From contig NZ_JAUQSY010000006.1 of the NCBI RefSeq assembly GCF_030580865.1, forward strand, positions 62,001-126,000: a DNA stretch of 64,000 nucleotides, in the 5' to 3' direction. Below the pieces are notes generated by a model. The model did no database searches. It was not told the DNA's origin and worked only from the letters and a program-made list of their open reading frames with translations. Positions 35,061 through 44,733 of the stretch are shown one piece after another (positions within the stretch are counted from its first letter, which is position 1; each line of letters opens with the position of its first letter). The position numbers and the translations under genes were made by a program. The stretch comes from Hymenobacter aranciens. GTDB lineage: Bacteria; Bacteroidota; Bacteroidia; Cytophagales; Hymenobacteraceae.

Positions 35061-37472
35061 ATGAGTTATCAAACCAGAATTTTCGCTGCCGCAAGCCGAT
35101 GGGGGCATTTCGGCCTGGCCACACTGCTGGCCTTGCTGCTAACGCTCCCCGCCCACGCGCAGCTCGATTCGCTGGGCGGCCTCACGGGAAAATTCAGCCG
35201 CTACCAACGCGCCGCTTTGCCCGAAAAGCTTTTCCTGCACCTCGACCGCCCAGTGTACAGCGTCGGCGAAACAATGTGGTTCAAGGTGTACGCCGTCGAT
35301 GGCACGTATAGCAAGCCCCTGCCGTTGAGCACGGTGGCTTACGTAGAGGTGCTCAATGCCGAGCGGCAGCCAGTGTTGCAGGCCACAGTGGCACTGCGGC
35401 AGGCTACTGGCCACGGCTCTTTCCAGTTGCCCGGTGGGCTGGCTTCGGGCAGCTACACCGTGCGCGCCTATACCAGCTGGATGCAGAATTTCGGGCCGGA
35501 GTATTTTTTCCAGACCACGGTCAGCATCCTCAACGGCTTCGCCGCCTCCGCGCCGGTGCCAACCGCCGATTCGGCGGCCGTAGACGTGCAGTTTTTTGCC
35601 GAAGGCGGCACGCTGGTGCGGGGCCTGCGCAACCGGGTAGCCTTTAAGGTGACTGGCCGGCACGGGCGGGGCCTCGCCGCCAGCGGCCGCATTCTCGACC
35701 GGCAGGGCCAGGTAGTGGGCACCTGCCAAACACTGCGTTTCGGCATGGGTAGCTTCGAGTTGCGGCCTGTGACCGATGGTCCATACTCAGCTCTCATTAC
35801 GCTGGCTGATAAGCGCATCGTTCGCCAGGTGCTGCCGCCGGTGGCGGAGCAAGGCTACGTACTGCGTCTCGAAAGCACCAGCCCCAGCCAACTCACGCTG
35901 CACGTCGAGAGCACTAATAATCAATCCGAAACACTGGCTCTGCTGGTCCACGCCCGGCAGCAAATTGCCGTGGCTACGCAAGCACTACTGCAGGGTGGCC
36001 GCGCCAGCTTTGTCATCGACAAAGCCCGGCTCCTGCCAGGCATCGTGCATTTTACGGTATTCGACAGCCGACAGCAGCCCCTGGCTGAGCGGCTGTACTT
36101 TCAACGCCCGGCAGCGGCCGATTTTCTCACCGCCCACCCGGATAAATCTCAGTACGGCAGCCGCGAAAAGGTAGCAGTGCAGCTCACGACCACCGCGCCA
36201 GCGGTCAATCTGTCAATAGCCGTTTACCGGCTCGACTCGCTTAATACCGCGCCCAGCCCCGGCATTGCCGCTTACCTGAACCTCAGCGCCGACCTGCGCG
36301 GCTTCGTGGAAAACCCCGATTATTATCTGAACACCAGCGACCCCGCTGCTGAAGCTGCCACCGATAACCTCATGCTGACGCAGGGCTGGAGCCGGTTTCG
36401 CTGGGCCGAGGTGCAGGCCGCCTACCCGCCCGCTTTCGCGCACCTGCCCGAGCTGAACGGCCCGACTATCCGCGTGCAGCTGACGCAGGCGGGCACCGAC
36501 CAGCCCCGGCCGGGCCTGACGGCTTACCTGTCGTCGCCCAGCCGCCTTATCCGGCTGACCAACGGCCTCAGCGATGCTAACGGCATAGTCCGTTTCGAGC
36601 TACCAGAGCTGGCTGGCGAGCGCGACCTCATCTTACAGGCCGACCTGCGCCAGGACAGTACCTGCCAGCTGCGGCTGCTTTCGCCGTTCTCGCCGCGCTA
36701 CGCCCAGGTGCCGATGCCAGCCCTCGGCCTCGCCGCCCGCTGGCAGGCCGACTATGCCCGGCGGCATTTCCAGGCCCAGGTACAGCAGGCCTATGCGGCC
36801 CCGGCAGCGCTTTCGACACCTAAAGCCCTGGCCGACAGCACGGCCTTTTACGGACTGGCCGATGAAACCTACTTACTCGATAAGTATACCCGCTTCAAGG
36901 TGATGGAAGAGGTACTGCGCGAATATGTACCAGGCGTAATGGTGCGCATCCGCAAGGATGGTTTCCGGCTGATGGTGCTCAATAAGCTGACCAAAATTCC
37001 TTTCGAAGAAAGTCCGCTGGTGTTGATGGACGGTGTGCCGGTGTTCGACATCAACAAGCTAATGGCTGTCAATCCACTGAAAATCCGAAAATTGGAAGTA
37101 GTTGACGGCCGTTATTTTCACGGCCATACCGTGTATCCGGGCATCATAAGCTTCAGCACCTATAAGGGCGATTTAGAGGGTTTCCCGCTATCGGCGCACG
37201 CACTGCTACAGCAGTACGAAGGTGTGCAGGAGCAACGTGAATTCTACGCTCCGCGCTACGAAACTGCGCTGGAAAAGCAGTCGCGCCGTCCTGACCTACG
37301 CAACCTACTCTACTGGAACCCCGAGTTCACGCTGCCTGCCACCGCCCCCCACACGCTGGAGTTCTACACCGGCGACCAAGCCGGCCGTTACCAAGCCGTC
37401 ATCCAGGGCCTGACAGCCGACGGGCAGGCTACTAGCCAGAGCTTTATTTTTGAGGTAAAAACGCCTCTTTAA
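35061..37472 (+). CDS. Large exported MG2-domain protein with C-terminal plug-like region
   Basis: An 803-residue exported protein. The signal peptide runs to PAHA before QLDSLGG (about residue 33). From about 50 to 165 it matches the macroglobulin MG2 domain: LPEKLFLHLDRPVYSVGETM, WFKVYAVDG, PLSTVAYVEVLN, GSYTVRAYTSWMQNFG. More Ig-like beta domains follow. At about 610-730 there is a TonB-plug-like segment (MEEVLREYVPGVMVRIRKDG, ESPLVLMDGVPVFDINKLMA, LKIRKLEVVDGRYF) without a barrel, then a short beta tail. It is the last gene of the operon, 17 bases after DUF4249, and may form an envelope complex with the receptor. ATG 35061 is preferred since it begins the signal peptide. The last 4 bases overlap the convergent exonuclease gene. 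Confidence 0.85.
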   Translation: MSYQTRIFAAASRWGHFGLATLLALLLTLPAHAQLDSLGGLTGKFSRYQRAALPEKLFLHLDRPVYSVGETMWFKVYAVDGTYSKPLPLSTVAYVEVLNAERQPVLQATVALRQATGHGSFQLPGGLASGSYTVRAYTSWMQNFGPEYFFQTTVSILNGFAASAPVPTADSAAVDVQFFAEGGTLVRGLRNRVAFKVTGRHGRGLAASGRILDRQGQVVGTCQTLRFGMGSFELRPVTDGPYSALITLADKRIVRQVLPPVAEQGYVLRLESTSPSQLTLHVESTNNQSETLALLVHARQQIAVATQALLQGGRASFVIDKARLLPGIVHFTVFDSRQQPLAERLYFQRPAAADFLTAHPDKSQYGSREKVAVQLTTTAPAVNLSIAVYRLDSLNTAPSPGIAAYLNLSADLRGFVENPDYYLNTSDPAAEAATDNLMLTQGWSRFRWAEVQAAYPPAFAHLPELNGPTIRVQLTQAGTDQPRPGLTAYLSSPSRLIRLTNGLSDANGIVRFELPELAGERDLILQADLRQDSTCQLRLLSPFSPRYAQVPMPALGLAARWQADYARRHFQAQVQQAYAAPAALSTPKALADSTAFYGLADETYLLDKYTRFKVMEEVLREYVPGVMVRIRKDGFRLMVLNKLTKIPFEESPLVLMDGVPVFDINKLMAVNPLKIRKLEVVDGRYFHGHTVYPGIISFSTYKGDLEGFPLSAHALLQQYEGVQEQREFYAPRYETALEKQSRRPDLRNLLYWNPEFTLPATAPHTLEFYTGDQAGRYQAVIQGLTADGQATSQSFIFEVKTPL

Positions 37473-38083
37473 TCAGCCACCTCGTAGCCCGGCACCTGCC
37501 GATACACTGGCAGCTCATAAAACGGCCGTAGCAACCGCACCACATCCAGCGCATCGGCCAGGGCCTCGTGCGCCACGTCGCGGTCGTCGAAGCGGGCGCG
37601 GGCTTTGCAGATGGCCATTGTGGGCAGGCGCGAGTCTTTGCGCCAGTTGAGGTAGAACGCGGCCGGGTCGAGCATGGCGGGCTCGGCGCCCACCAGCGTA
37701 CCCCAGCCGGGCAATTCGCGCAGAAAGCCCAGGTCGAAGACGGCGATGTTTTTGCCCGCCATCGTCACGCGCACGCAGTCGTTTTTATCTGGCTTAAAGG
37801 ACTGACTCTGCAGCCACTCGCGCAGCTGTGGCAGCAGCTCGGCTGGCGTGCAGAGCTCGGGGTTGGGCTCCTTGCGGGCCAGCTCGGCCAGCAGCCGGGC
37901 GTTGAGGGCCAGGGCGCCGGCCGTACCGGTTATCTCCGGGTGTCGGATGATGCGGCGGAAGCTGGGCAGCTCGGCCAGCGGCAGCGGGTGCCTGGCATCC
38001 TCCACCACGGCCGCCAGCTCCAGAATCTGGTGGCGCAAAGGGTTGGAGCCGGAGGTTTCGAGGTCGAGGGAAAGGTAGCGCAT
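37469..38083 (-). CDS. DEDDh 3'-5' exonuclease-like protein
   Basis: A 204-residue RNase H-fold exonuclease of the DnaQ/RNase T group. The catalytic acids are seen in MRYLSLDLETSGSNP (Asp7 and Glu9), AGKNIAVFDLGFL (Asp) and the C-terminal DRDVAHEALADALDVVRLL with the general-base His and last Asp, which makes it DEDDh type. It is a lone nuclease domain, not fused to a polymerase. ATG 38083 is chosen over one 39 bases upstream because the first beta strand begins there. Substrate (DNA or short RNA) is not determined. It converges on and overlaps by 4 bases the MG2 protein gene. Confidence 0.86.
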   Translation of the reverse strand: MRYLSLDLETSGSNPLRHQILELAAVVEDARHPLPLAELPSFRRIIRHPEITGTAGALALNARLLAELARKEPNPELCTPAELLPQLREWLQSQSFKPDKNDCVRVTMAGKNIAVFDLGFLRELPGWGTLVGAEPAMLDPAAFYLNWRKDSRLPTMAICKARARFDDRDVAHEALADALDVVRLLRPFYELPVYRQVPGYEVAD

Positions 38084-38149
38084 GGGGGGCAATACGCAGG
38101 TGGCGGCGCTTACGGCCACCATCTGCGTATTGCCTCGACATTCAAACCC
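38084..38149. other. Short spacer between exonuclease and SRPBCC genes
   Basis: Sixty-six bases between same-strand genes; no clear terminator, so the SRPBCC transcript could run into the exonuclease gene. Confidence 0.35.
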
Positions 38150-38680
38150 TTAGCGGGTCGTCGTCGCTTTTTCCAGCAGCTCTACCAGGCTGTCGATGGT
38201 GCCGTTGAAGCCCTCGCGCATGTCGGCAACGCCCTCGTTGAAAGTGGCTTGCTCCTCGGGCGAGGCATTCAGCGCCTTCACGCGCAGGGTCAGCAGCGTC
38301 TGGTTATCACCGGCTTCGGCCAGGGTAAACTCATTCAGCATTTCCAGCGGCCAGATGCCTTCGAAAGGTGCCCGCGTAGTGCCGCCCGCTTCGTCCGAGA
38401 ACGAGTTGATGAAGCCAATCTTCTGCGGCTCATCGATTTCGAGGTAATCAAACTTGCCCCACATGATGCTGCCGTCGGGCATATGCATGCCGTAGTGGAA
38501 GCGGCCGCCGGGCCGAAAATCAAAGTGGCGCACTTCCAGCGGGAAGCCCTTGGGTCCCCACCAGGCTTCCAGTTGCTCCCGCTCGGCAAAGGCCCGGAAT
38601 ACCACCGGGCGGGGCGCCTTGAGGGTGCGGGTAATGAGTAACTCTTCGGCGGTAGGCGGGGTGGGCGTGAAAGGGTTCAT
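38150..38680 (-). CDS. SRPBCC/AHSA1-family protein
   Basis: A 176-residue START-like single-domain protein of the AHSA1 group: ITRTLKAPRPVVFRAFAERE, LEAWWGPKGFPLEVRHFDFR, PGGRFHYGMHMPDGSIMWGKF, and a C-terminal helix GFNGTIDSLVELLEKA. Such proteins have a hydrophobic ligand cavity and are commonly encoded after an ArsR repressor. Here it starts 27 bases after the ArsR-family gene in the same direction, under the operator at 39074-39089. Ligand unknown; cytoplasmic. Confidence 0.9.
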   Translation of the reverse strand: MNPFTPTPPTAEELLITRTLKAPRPVVFRAFAEREQLEAWWGPKGFPLEVRHFDFRPGGRFHYGMHMPDGSIMWGKFDYLEIDEPQKIGFINSFSDEAGGTTRAPFEGIWPLEMLNEFTLAEAGDNQTLLTLRVKALNASPEEQATFNEGVADMREGFNGTIDSLVELLEKATTTR

Positions 38681-38707
38681 ATTGAATGAGTGAAGGTTGA
38701 AGGTGAA

Positions 38708-39043
38708 TCAGGAATTGGGGTTGTCGGTCGGTGGAGGCGGCAGTTGGGCCAGATGCTGTTCCAACGAATCGAGCTTTTGCTCCCAGTGCTGCCGGTACTG
38801 CTCCAGCCAGGAAGCCACTTCGCGCAGCCGCTCCGGCTGGGCCTGGCAGTAGCGCTCGCGCCCGCGCTGTACCACCCGCACCAGGCCGCACTCCGTGAGA
38901 ATTTTAACGTGCTTCGACACGGCCGGCCGGCTGATGGCGAACTGCTCGGCCACCGCATTGAGGTGCAGCGTTTGGCCCAGCAGCAGCGCCAGAATCTTGC
39001 GGCGCGTGGGGTCGGCAATGGCCTGGAAAACGTCTCTTTTCAT
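38708..39043 (-). CDS. ArsR-family winged-helix repressor
   Basis: A 111-residue regulator: VFQAIADPTRRKILALLLGQ (family start), LHLNAVAEQFAISRPAVSKH as the recognition helix region, and VKILTECGLVRVVQRGRERY for the wing. No metal-binding Cys cluster is visible, so it belongs to the metal-independent subgroup usually paired with SRPBCC proteins. It most likely represses its own operon through the inverted repeat in its promoter. ATG 39043 lies 20 bases from the -7 box. Confidence 0.93.
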   Translation of the reverse strand: MKRDVFQAIADPTRRKILALLLGQTLHLNAVAEQFAISRPAVSKHVKILTECGLVRVVQRGRERYCQAQPERLREVASWLEQYRQHWEQKLDSLEQHLAQLPPPPTDNPNS

Positions 39044-39062
39044 CGGGAGGGCAAAGGTGGTA

Positions 39063-39094
39063 CAAATGTATGTGTAACCTTTTGGTTACGCAAA
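39063..39094 (-). promoter_or_regulatory. Promoter of the arsR-SRPBCC operon
   Basis: Read on the minus strand: TTTG (39094-39091), a 20-base spacer, and TACATTTG (39070-39063), a full match to the Bacteroidota -33/-7 promoter, 20 bases before the arsR ATG. The spacer contains the operator. Confidence 0.75.
39074..39089. promoter_or_regulatory. Operator: GTAACC-N4-GGTTAC inverted repeat
   Basis: Perfect 6-base half-sites with a TTTT spacer, placed exactly between the -33 and -7 elements of the arsR promoter. This location would let bound ArsR block RNA polymerase, giving autoregulation of arsR and the SRPBCC gene. Confidence 0.75.
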
Positions 39095-39152
39095 TTTGCC
39101 GGCCAGTTGTGCCCGTAAATTCCCGGCTAGCGGCAGGCCCCCCTTGTTCTGT

Positions 39153-41702
39153 CTATTCCAGCACCACTCGCCGCGTTGCTACATCGCTGGCATACTCGAC
39201 CCGCAGAATGTAAGCCCCTGCGGGTAAGAAGCTAGTATTTAGCATGAAGCTGGCGGCGTTCACCTTATGTTGCAGCACCGTGCGGCCCAACGCATCCAAC
39301 AATTTCACCTGCTGCGGCTGGGCCGTGGCCTCGAGGGCGATGTGTAGCTCACCGTGCGCAGGCACAGGGTAGGCCGAGGTTTGGATGGCGCTCCGCTGAC
39401 TGGAAACACGTAGCACATTGGTATCGAGCAATCGGGCCAGCCCATTGATGGGCAGCCCGCTTACCGTGCGGAAGCTGCCCGCCATGATGATAGCGCCGTC
39501 GGGCTGCACCAGCATCTGGCTGACGCGTTGAGTAGGGCTTCTCCAATATTGAAAGCTCGGGTCATCAACCCCAGAATCGAGCAGGCGGGTAGAACCCGGT
39601 TGGCTCAAAGTACCCCGGAAGAAAGTAGTAGCCAGCAACAGTCGCTCGTTTGGCTGCACCGTAACCGCATCAATACCCATATCAGCTGGGTTGTAGCTAT
39701 ACGAAAAGGTGGTATCGGTGCGGCCATCGGGCAGGGCCCGCACCACCTCGGCCACAAGGTTGCTATTGCCCGCTACATAGCGCACATACGAGAAATAGGT
39801 GCGCCCCCTGGCATCCTGCGCCAGCAAATTGGCAATTGGGTTACCGATGCTGGAAGGTGTTGCGACGGAGAAGCTGCTATCGACCCGGCCGTTGGCCAGC
39901 CAGCGCCACAGGCGCGTGCTCGAATTAGCGGCCAATGTTCCGCTGGCCACTATCCGGCCATCGGGCTGGGGCAGGAAATTGGTGGCATTGAATGAGCTAA
40001 CTTGAAAGCTGAGGTCGATTTGCCCATTGCCGAACAGCCGGACGACGTTCTGATTTCGGTTGAGCGGAGCCGGGTTCCAGTTGATGTTTCGGCCACGCAC
40101 CAGCAGGCGCCCATCGGGCTGCACCGCCACCTGCGAAAAATAAGGGTAACTCCCGGATGAGAAAACCGGGCGGAAGGTAGAGTCCAACATACCGGAAGTG
40201 GTCAGCCGGGCAATATACGGCTGGCTGCCACCGCCTATCTGGCTGAAATCACCCGTCACCACGAGCTTGCCATCGGGCTGCAAAGCCAGCGAGGTTATAT
40301 CATCATTGGCGCTGGCCCGGTTGGAATACAGCGAGTCGGGCAGCCCATCGGTGTGCAGCCTTGCCAGCCCTCCCGGCACCGCCAGCCCGTTGATTTCGGT
40401 GAAATTGCCGCCCACTATCAGCTTACCATCAGGCTGCAGCACTACTGTACTCACCTGCCCCAGATTATGAATCTGCGACTTGAGGCTACCATCGCGGCTG
40501 CCATTGGCCTGGAGCAACGCCAGCGCTGTCGGCGTTGCCGTGGCGCTGGGGCTACCATACCGCTGGCCTTGACCAGCCACCAGTATTTTTCCCGCTGCCG
40601 TAAGGCACATTCCGAGCGGGGAGCGGGGGGCGGCCCCCAGGTTGTCAAATGTCGGGTCCAGCGTGCCGGCGGGAGTCAGGGCAATCAGGCCGCCCACGTT
40701 CCAGCCGTTGCGGAGCGTGCCCCGGCGGCAAACCAGCACCCGGTTGCTACCAGGAACCAAGTGTATCAAGGCATTGCCGGGTACCCAGTTGTCATCCGGA
40801 AGGCTGTAGCTCCCTATCGTCTGCATCGCAAATGAATTATCGAGCAATCCATTGGCTTGCAAACGTCTTAGATTACCCAATTCACCAAGCACATAAAACG
40901 TATTGTCAGGCCGCACGGCAATGGCCAAGATGTTACCCCCTGAGTAAGCCGCGGTTTGAAAGCTAAGGTCTTGCGCCCCTGTTGGCAACAACCGTATCAA
41001 GCTGCCCTGCCTATTGTTGGCACTGCTGCCCGTAAATCGGCCCCCAACCAGAATTTTACCATCCGACTGCAATGCCATATAGTACACGCTCGCCGGAGCA
41101 GCCACTCCCGCCGAGCTGGCCAGTAATTGAGGGCTTTGAAAGGGTTCCAACGCTCCGTCCGGGAATAGCCGCACGATACCGATTTTCGGCGCACCGTTAA
41201 ACTGCGTAAAGGCCCCCGACAACAATAAATGGCCATCGGGTTGCTCCAGCATGTGCACGATATAGGCATTCGGCCCGGTGCCCGCATTAAAGGTGGGGTC
41301 AGGAGTGCCATCACTATTCAGACGTAACAAGGCCTGCCGCGTAACATTCCCCAACTGAATAACCGGCCCCGGGCTATTGGCTGCGTTCAGCAGAATTTTA
41401 CCATTGGCGAGCAACAGGAATTGCCGGACGCCAGCCGTCAGATATTGGGTGTTGCGCTGAAAAACGGTGTCTATCTGGTTGCCGCCGGGCATCAGCCGCA
41501 CCAGCCCGGAGGGAGGCGCATCTTGTCCCGCAATGCGAGTGAACGTTCCGATTAACAATATTTTGCCATCAGGCTGTTCTACTACTTGCCGCACCACACC
41601 CGGCTGGTAAATGCGAGCAGGCAGAAAAGAAGGGTCGACCAGTTGGGCCTGCGCCCGCCATTGGATAAGCAGTACTACTAACAGGAGTAACAAACGGGGC
41701 AT
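39153..41702 (-). CDS. Delta-60 repeat surface protein with type IX secretion C-terminal domain
   Basis: An 849-residue exported protein. Signal peptide MPRLLLLLVVLLIQWRAQA before QLVDPSF. The body (about 22-750) is a chain of delta-60 repeats, each about 50-60 residues with QPDGKILLIGTF, LARLNSDGTPDPTFN and similar phrases, predicted to form a beta-propeller-like structure. The C-terminal about 80 residues form the T9SS sorting domain (SAYPVPAHGELHIALEA ... LLDALGRTVLQHK ... GAYILRVEY ... RRVVLE). It should be secreted to the cell surface; function unknown. It is divergent from polA, 92 bases apart. Confidence 0.9.
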   Translation of the reverse strand: MPRLLLLLVVLLIQWRAQAQLVDPSFLPARIYQPGVVRQVVEQPDGKILLIGTFTRIAGQDAPPSGLVRLMPGGNQIDTVFQRNTQYLTAGVRQFLLLANGKILLNAANSPGPVIQLGNVTRQALLRLNSDGTPDPTFNAGTGPNAYIVHMLEQPDGHLLLSGAFTQFNGAPKIGIVRLFPDGALEPFQSPQLLASSAGVAAPASVYYMALQSDGKILVGGRFTGSSANNRQGSLIRLLPTGAQDLSFQTAAYSGGNILAIAVRPDNTFYVLGELGNLRRLQANGLLDNSFAMQTIGSYSLPDDNWVPGNALIHLVPGSNRVLVCRRGTLRNGWNVGGLIALTPAGTLDPTFDNLGAAPRSPLGMCLTAAGKILVAGQGQRYGSPSATATPTALALLQANGSRDGSLKSQIHNLGQVSTVVLQPDGKLIVGGNFTEINGLAVPGGLARLHTDGLPDSLYSNRASANDDITSLALQPDGKLVVTGDFSQIGGGSQPYIARLTTSGMLDSTFRPVFSSGSYPYFSQVAVQPDGRLLVRGRNINWNPAPLNRNQNVVRLFGNGQIDLSFQVSSFNATNFLPQPDGRIVASGTLAANSSTRLWRWLANGRVDSSFSVATPSSIGNPIANLLAQDARGRTYFSYVRYVAGNSNLVAEVVRALPDGRTDTTFSYSYNPADMGIDAVTVQPNERLLLATTFFRGTLSQPGSTRLLDSGVDDPSFQYWRSPTQRVSQMLVQPDGAIIMAGSFRTVSGLPINGLARLLDTNVLRVSSQRSAIQTSAYPVPAHGELHIALEATAQPQQVKLLDALGRTVLQHKVNAASFMLNTSFLPAGAYILRVEYASDVATRRVVLE

Positions 41703-41794
41703 AGGGCGTTGGCTTAGAGGTGAGAGCTTGGCGAGTAGCGCGCAATTATCGTGCTTCTTTCCTGCAAACCCCGCCCCGCCGTACCTTCGTCCCT

Positions 41795-44680
41795 ATGTCC
41801 GACACTGCCACCGCCGCCCCCAAAAAGCTCTTCCTGCTTGATGCGTTTGCCCTCATCTACCGCTCGCACTTCGCGTTCAGCAAAAACCCGCGCATCAACT
41901 CCAAAGGCATGAATACCGGGGCCATCCTCGGCTTCACCAACACGCTGGTAGAAGTACTGCAAAAGGAGAAGCCCACCCACATCGGCGTGTGCTTCGACGG
42001 GCCGAAAAAGACTTTCCGGCACGAGCAGTTTGCGGCCTACAAGGCCCAGCGCCAGGCCATGCCCGAGGACATCGGCATTGCCCTGCCCTACATCAAGCAG
42101 ATTATCCAGGGCTTCCACATTCCCATTCTGATGATGGAAGGCTTCGAGGCCGACGACGTCATCGGCACGCTGGCGCAGAAGGCGGAAAAAGAAGGCTTCG
42201 AGGTGTTTATGATGACACCCGACAAGGACTATTGCCAGCTCGTGACTGAGCATATCAAGATTTACCGCCCCGCCTTTATGGGCAACGCGGCCGAAATCCT
42301 AGACGTGCCGCACGTGCTGGCCCGCTTCGAAATCGAGCGCGTGGAGCAGGTCATTGACATCCTGGGCCTACAGGGCGACGCCAGCGACAACATCCCCGGT
42401 ATCCCCGGCATCGGCGAGAAGACGGCCAAGGCGCTGGTGAAGCAGTTCGGCTCGGTCGAGAACCTGATTGCCAACTCCGACCAGCTCAAGGGCAAGCAGC
42501 AGGAAAACGTGCGTAACTTTGCCGAGCAGGGCCTGATGAGTAAGGAGTTGGCAACGATTCACGTCAACGTGCCCATCGAGTTTGAGGCCGAGAAGCTGGT
42601 GCTCGACGCGCCAGATATTGACACGTTGCGGACGCTGTTCGACGAGCTGGAGTTTCGGCAGTTGGCCAACCGCATCCTAGGTGGCGGGCCGGAGCGGGCC
42701 CCGGCCGGCGTGGCGGCGCCAGGCTCGACGCCAGTGCGGCGGCCCCGGGCGGCGGCCGGGCAGGCTTCGCTGTTTGGCAATCCGGGCGACGAGGCGGTGG
42801 CCATCGGGGCCGAGGAGGGCAGCACCGGCCACGCCGGGGCGCCCGCCGGCCCGCGCCGCCGACTGGAAAATGTACCTTACAATTACCACCTTATCGACAC
42901 GCCCGAGCTGCGGCAGTCGCTACTGAGTTTCCTGCTGCAGCAAACGGAGGTGAGCTTCGACACCGAAACCACCGGGCTCGATACCATGACGGCCCGGCTG
43001 GTGGGCCTAAGCTTCTGCTGGCTGCCGGGCGAGGCCTACTACGTGCCAGTGCCGGCCGACGACCAGGCCGCCACGCAGGCTATTGTGGACGAGTTCTGCC
43101 CCTTCTTCGAAAGCGAGAACATCCTGAAAATCGGGCAGAACATCAAGTACGACCTCACCATCCTCAAGCACTACCGGGTGCGGGTGGCCGGGCCGCTCTT
43201 CGACACCATGCTGGCCCACTACCTCATCGAGCCCGACATGCGCCACAACATGGACGTGCTGGCCGAAACCTACCTGCACTACTCGCCGATTTCCATCATC
43301 GAGCTCATCGGCCCGAAGGGGAAGAAGCAGATTACCATGGCCGATGTGCCCCCGGCCCAGGTGAAGGACTACGCCTGCGAGGATGCCGACGTGACCCTGC
43401 AGCTCAAGCACGTTTTCGAGCCGATGCTCAAGGATTTGGGCTTGCTGAGTCTGCTGAACGAGGTGGAAAACCCGCTGGTGCCGGTGCTGGCCGACATCGA
43501 GTACGAGGGCGTGAAAATCGATAGCGCGGCCATGAACGAGTACTCGGCCCAGCTGCAAGGCTACATCACCGAGCTCGAAACCCAGATTTACCGCGAGGCC
43601 GGGCAGGAATTCAACATTGGCTCGCCCAAGCAGCTGGGCGAGGTGCTGTTTGACAAGATGGACCTCGGAAAGGGTAAAATCAAGAAAACCAAGACGGGCC
43701 AGTACGCTACCGGCGAGGAAATCCTGAGCCAGCTAGCCGCCGACAACCCCATTGCCGCCCTCATCCTGGAGTACCGGCAGCTCACCAAGCTGCGCAGTAC
43801 CTACGTGGAGGCCCTGCCCCAGTTGGTGAATGTGAATGACGGCCGCGTGCATACCAATTTCAACCAGGCGGTGGCCGCCACCGGCCGCCTCAGCAGCACC
43901 AATCCGAACCTCCAGAACATCCCCATCCGCACCGAGAAGGGCCGGGAAATCCGCAAAGCCTTCGTGCCGCGCGACGAAAACCACCTGCTGCTGGCCGCCG
44001 ACTACTCGCAGGTCGAGCTACGCATCATGGCCGACTTCTCGGGCGACAAAACTATGATTGAGGCCTTCCGCCTGGGGCAGGACGTGCACACCAGCACCGC
44101 CAGCAAAGTCTTCCGCGTGCCCCTCGACCAGGTGGACAGCGAGATGCGCCGCAAAGCTAAAACGGTGAATTTCGGCATCATCTACGGCATTTCGGCCTTC
44201 GGGCTGGCCCAGCGCATCGGCATCAGCCGCAAGGAAGCTACCGAAATCATTGAGACCTATTTCCAGGAATTCCCCTCCGTGAAGCAGTTCATGGACGAGA
44301 GCATTAACCGCGCCCGCGAGCAGGAATACGCCGAAACGCTGCTCAAGCGACGCCGCTACCTGCGCGACATCAACTCGCGCAACGCCACCCTGCGCGGCTA
44401 CACCGAGCGCAACGCCATCAACGCCCCCATCCAGGGCACGGCCGCCGACATCATCAAGAAGGCCATGATTAACATCCACGAGTGGCTCATCGAGGAAAAG
44501 CTGGGCACGAAGATGATTCTGCAGGTGCACGACGAACTCGTGTTCGACGCCGTGAAAGAGGAAGTGGACTACATCACGCCCAAAATCAAAGACCTCATGG
44601 CCAATGCGCTGCTGCTGCCCCACGGCGTGCCGCTGGAGGTGGAAGTAGGAACCGGGCGGAACTGGCTGGAGGCGCACTAA
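41795..44680 (+). CDS. polA: DNA polymerase I
   Basis: A 961-residue protein with all three domains. The 5' nuclease domain (about 10-300) has LFLLDAFALIYRSHFAF, MEGFEADDVIGTLA and the helix-hairpin-helix GDASDNIPGIPGIGEKTA. After a Gly/Ala/Pro-rich linker (about 300-355) comes the 3'-5' exonuclease with intact acids in VSFDTETTGLDTM (about 385-395) and KIGQNIKYDLTIL. The polymerase domain has RLSSTNPNLQNIPIRTE, AADYSQVELRIMADFSGD near 735, RRKAKTVNFGIIYG and LQVHDELVFD near 912. It repairs and replaces Okazaki primers. ATG 41795 is chosen over one 75 bases upstream, since it lies just after a TACCTTCG near-match to a -7 box and begins the conserved domain. Confidence 0.97.
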   Translation: MSDTATAAPKKLFLLDAFALIYRSHFAFSKNPRINSKGMNTGAILGFTNTLVEVLQKEKPTHIGVCFDGPKKTFRHEQFAAYKAQRQAMPEDIGIALPYIKQIIQGFHIPILMMEGFEADDVIGTLAQKAEKEGFEVFMMTPDKDYCQLVTEHIKIYRPAFMGNAAEILDVPHVLARFEIERVEQVIDILGLQGDASDNIPGIPGIGEKTAKALVKQFGSVENLIANSDQLKGKQQENVRNFAEQGLMSKELATIHVNVPIEFEAEKLVLDAPDIDTLRTLFDELEFRQLANRILGGGPERAPAGVAAPGSTPVRRPRAAAGQASLFGNPGDEAVAIGAEEGSTGHAGAPAGPRRRLENVPYNYHLIDTPELRQSLLSFLLQQTEVSFDTETTGLDTMTARLVGLSFCWLPGEAYYVPVPADDQAATQAIVDEFCPFFESENILKIGQNIKYDLTILKHYRVRVAGPLFDTMLAHYLIEPDMRHNMDVLAETYLHYSPISIIELIGPKGKKQITMADVPPAQVKDYACEDADVTLQLKHVFEPMLKDLGLLSLLNEVENPLVPVLADIEYEGVKIDSAAMNEYSAQLQGYITELETQIYREAGQEFNIGSPKQLGEVLFDKMDLGKGKIKKTKTGQYATGEEILSQLAADNPIAALILEYRQLTKLRSTYVEALPQLVNVNDGRVHTNFNQAVAATGRLSSTNPNLQNIPIRTEKGREIRKAFVPRDENHLLLAADYSQVELRIMADFSGDKTMIEAFRLGQDVHTSTASKVFRVPLDQVDSEMRRKAKTVNFGIIYGISAFGLAQRIGISRKEATEIIETYFQEFPSVKQFMDESINRAREQEYAETLLKRRRYLRDINSRNATLRGYTERNAINAPIQGTAADIIKKAMINIHEWLIEEKLGTKMILQVHDELVFDAVKEEVDYITPKIKDLMANALLLPHGVPLEVEVGTGRNWLEAH

Positions 44681-44733
44681 AAGCAGCGTGTGCAAATCTG
44701 ACCGTAGAGGTATCAGCAGTTACAGTTAAGTTG

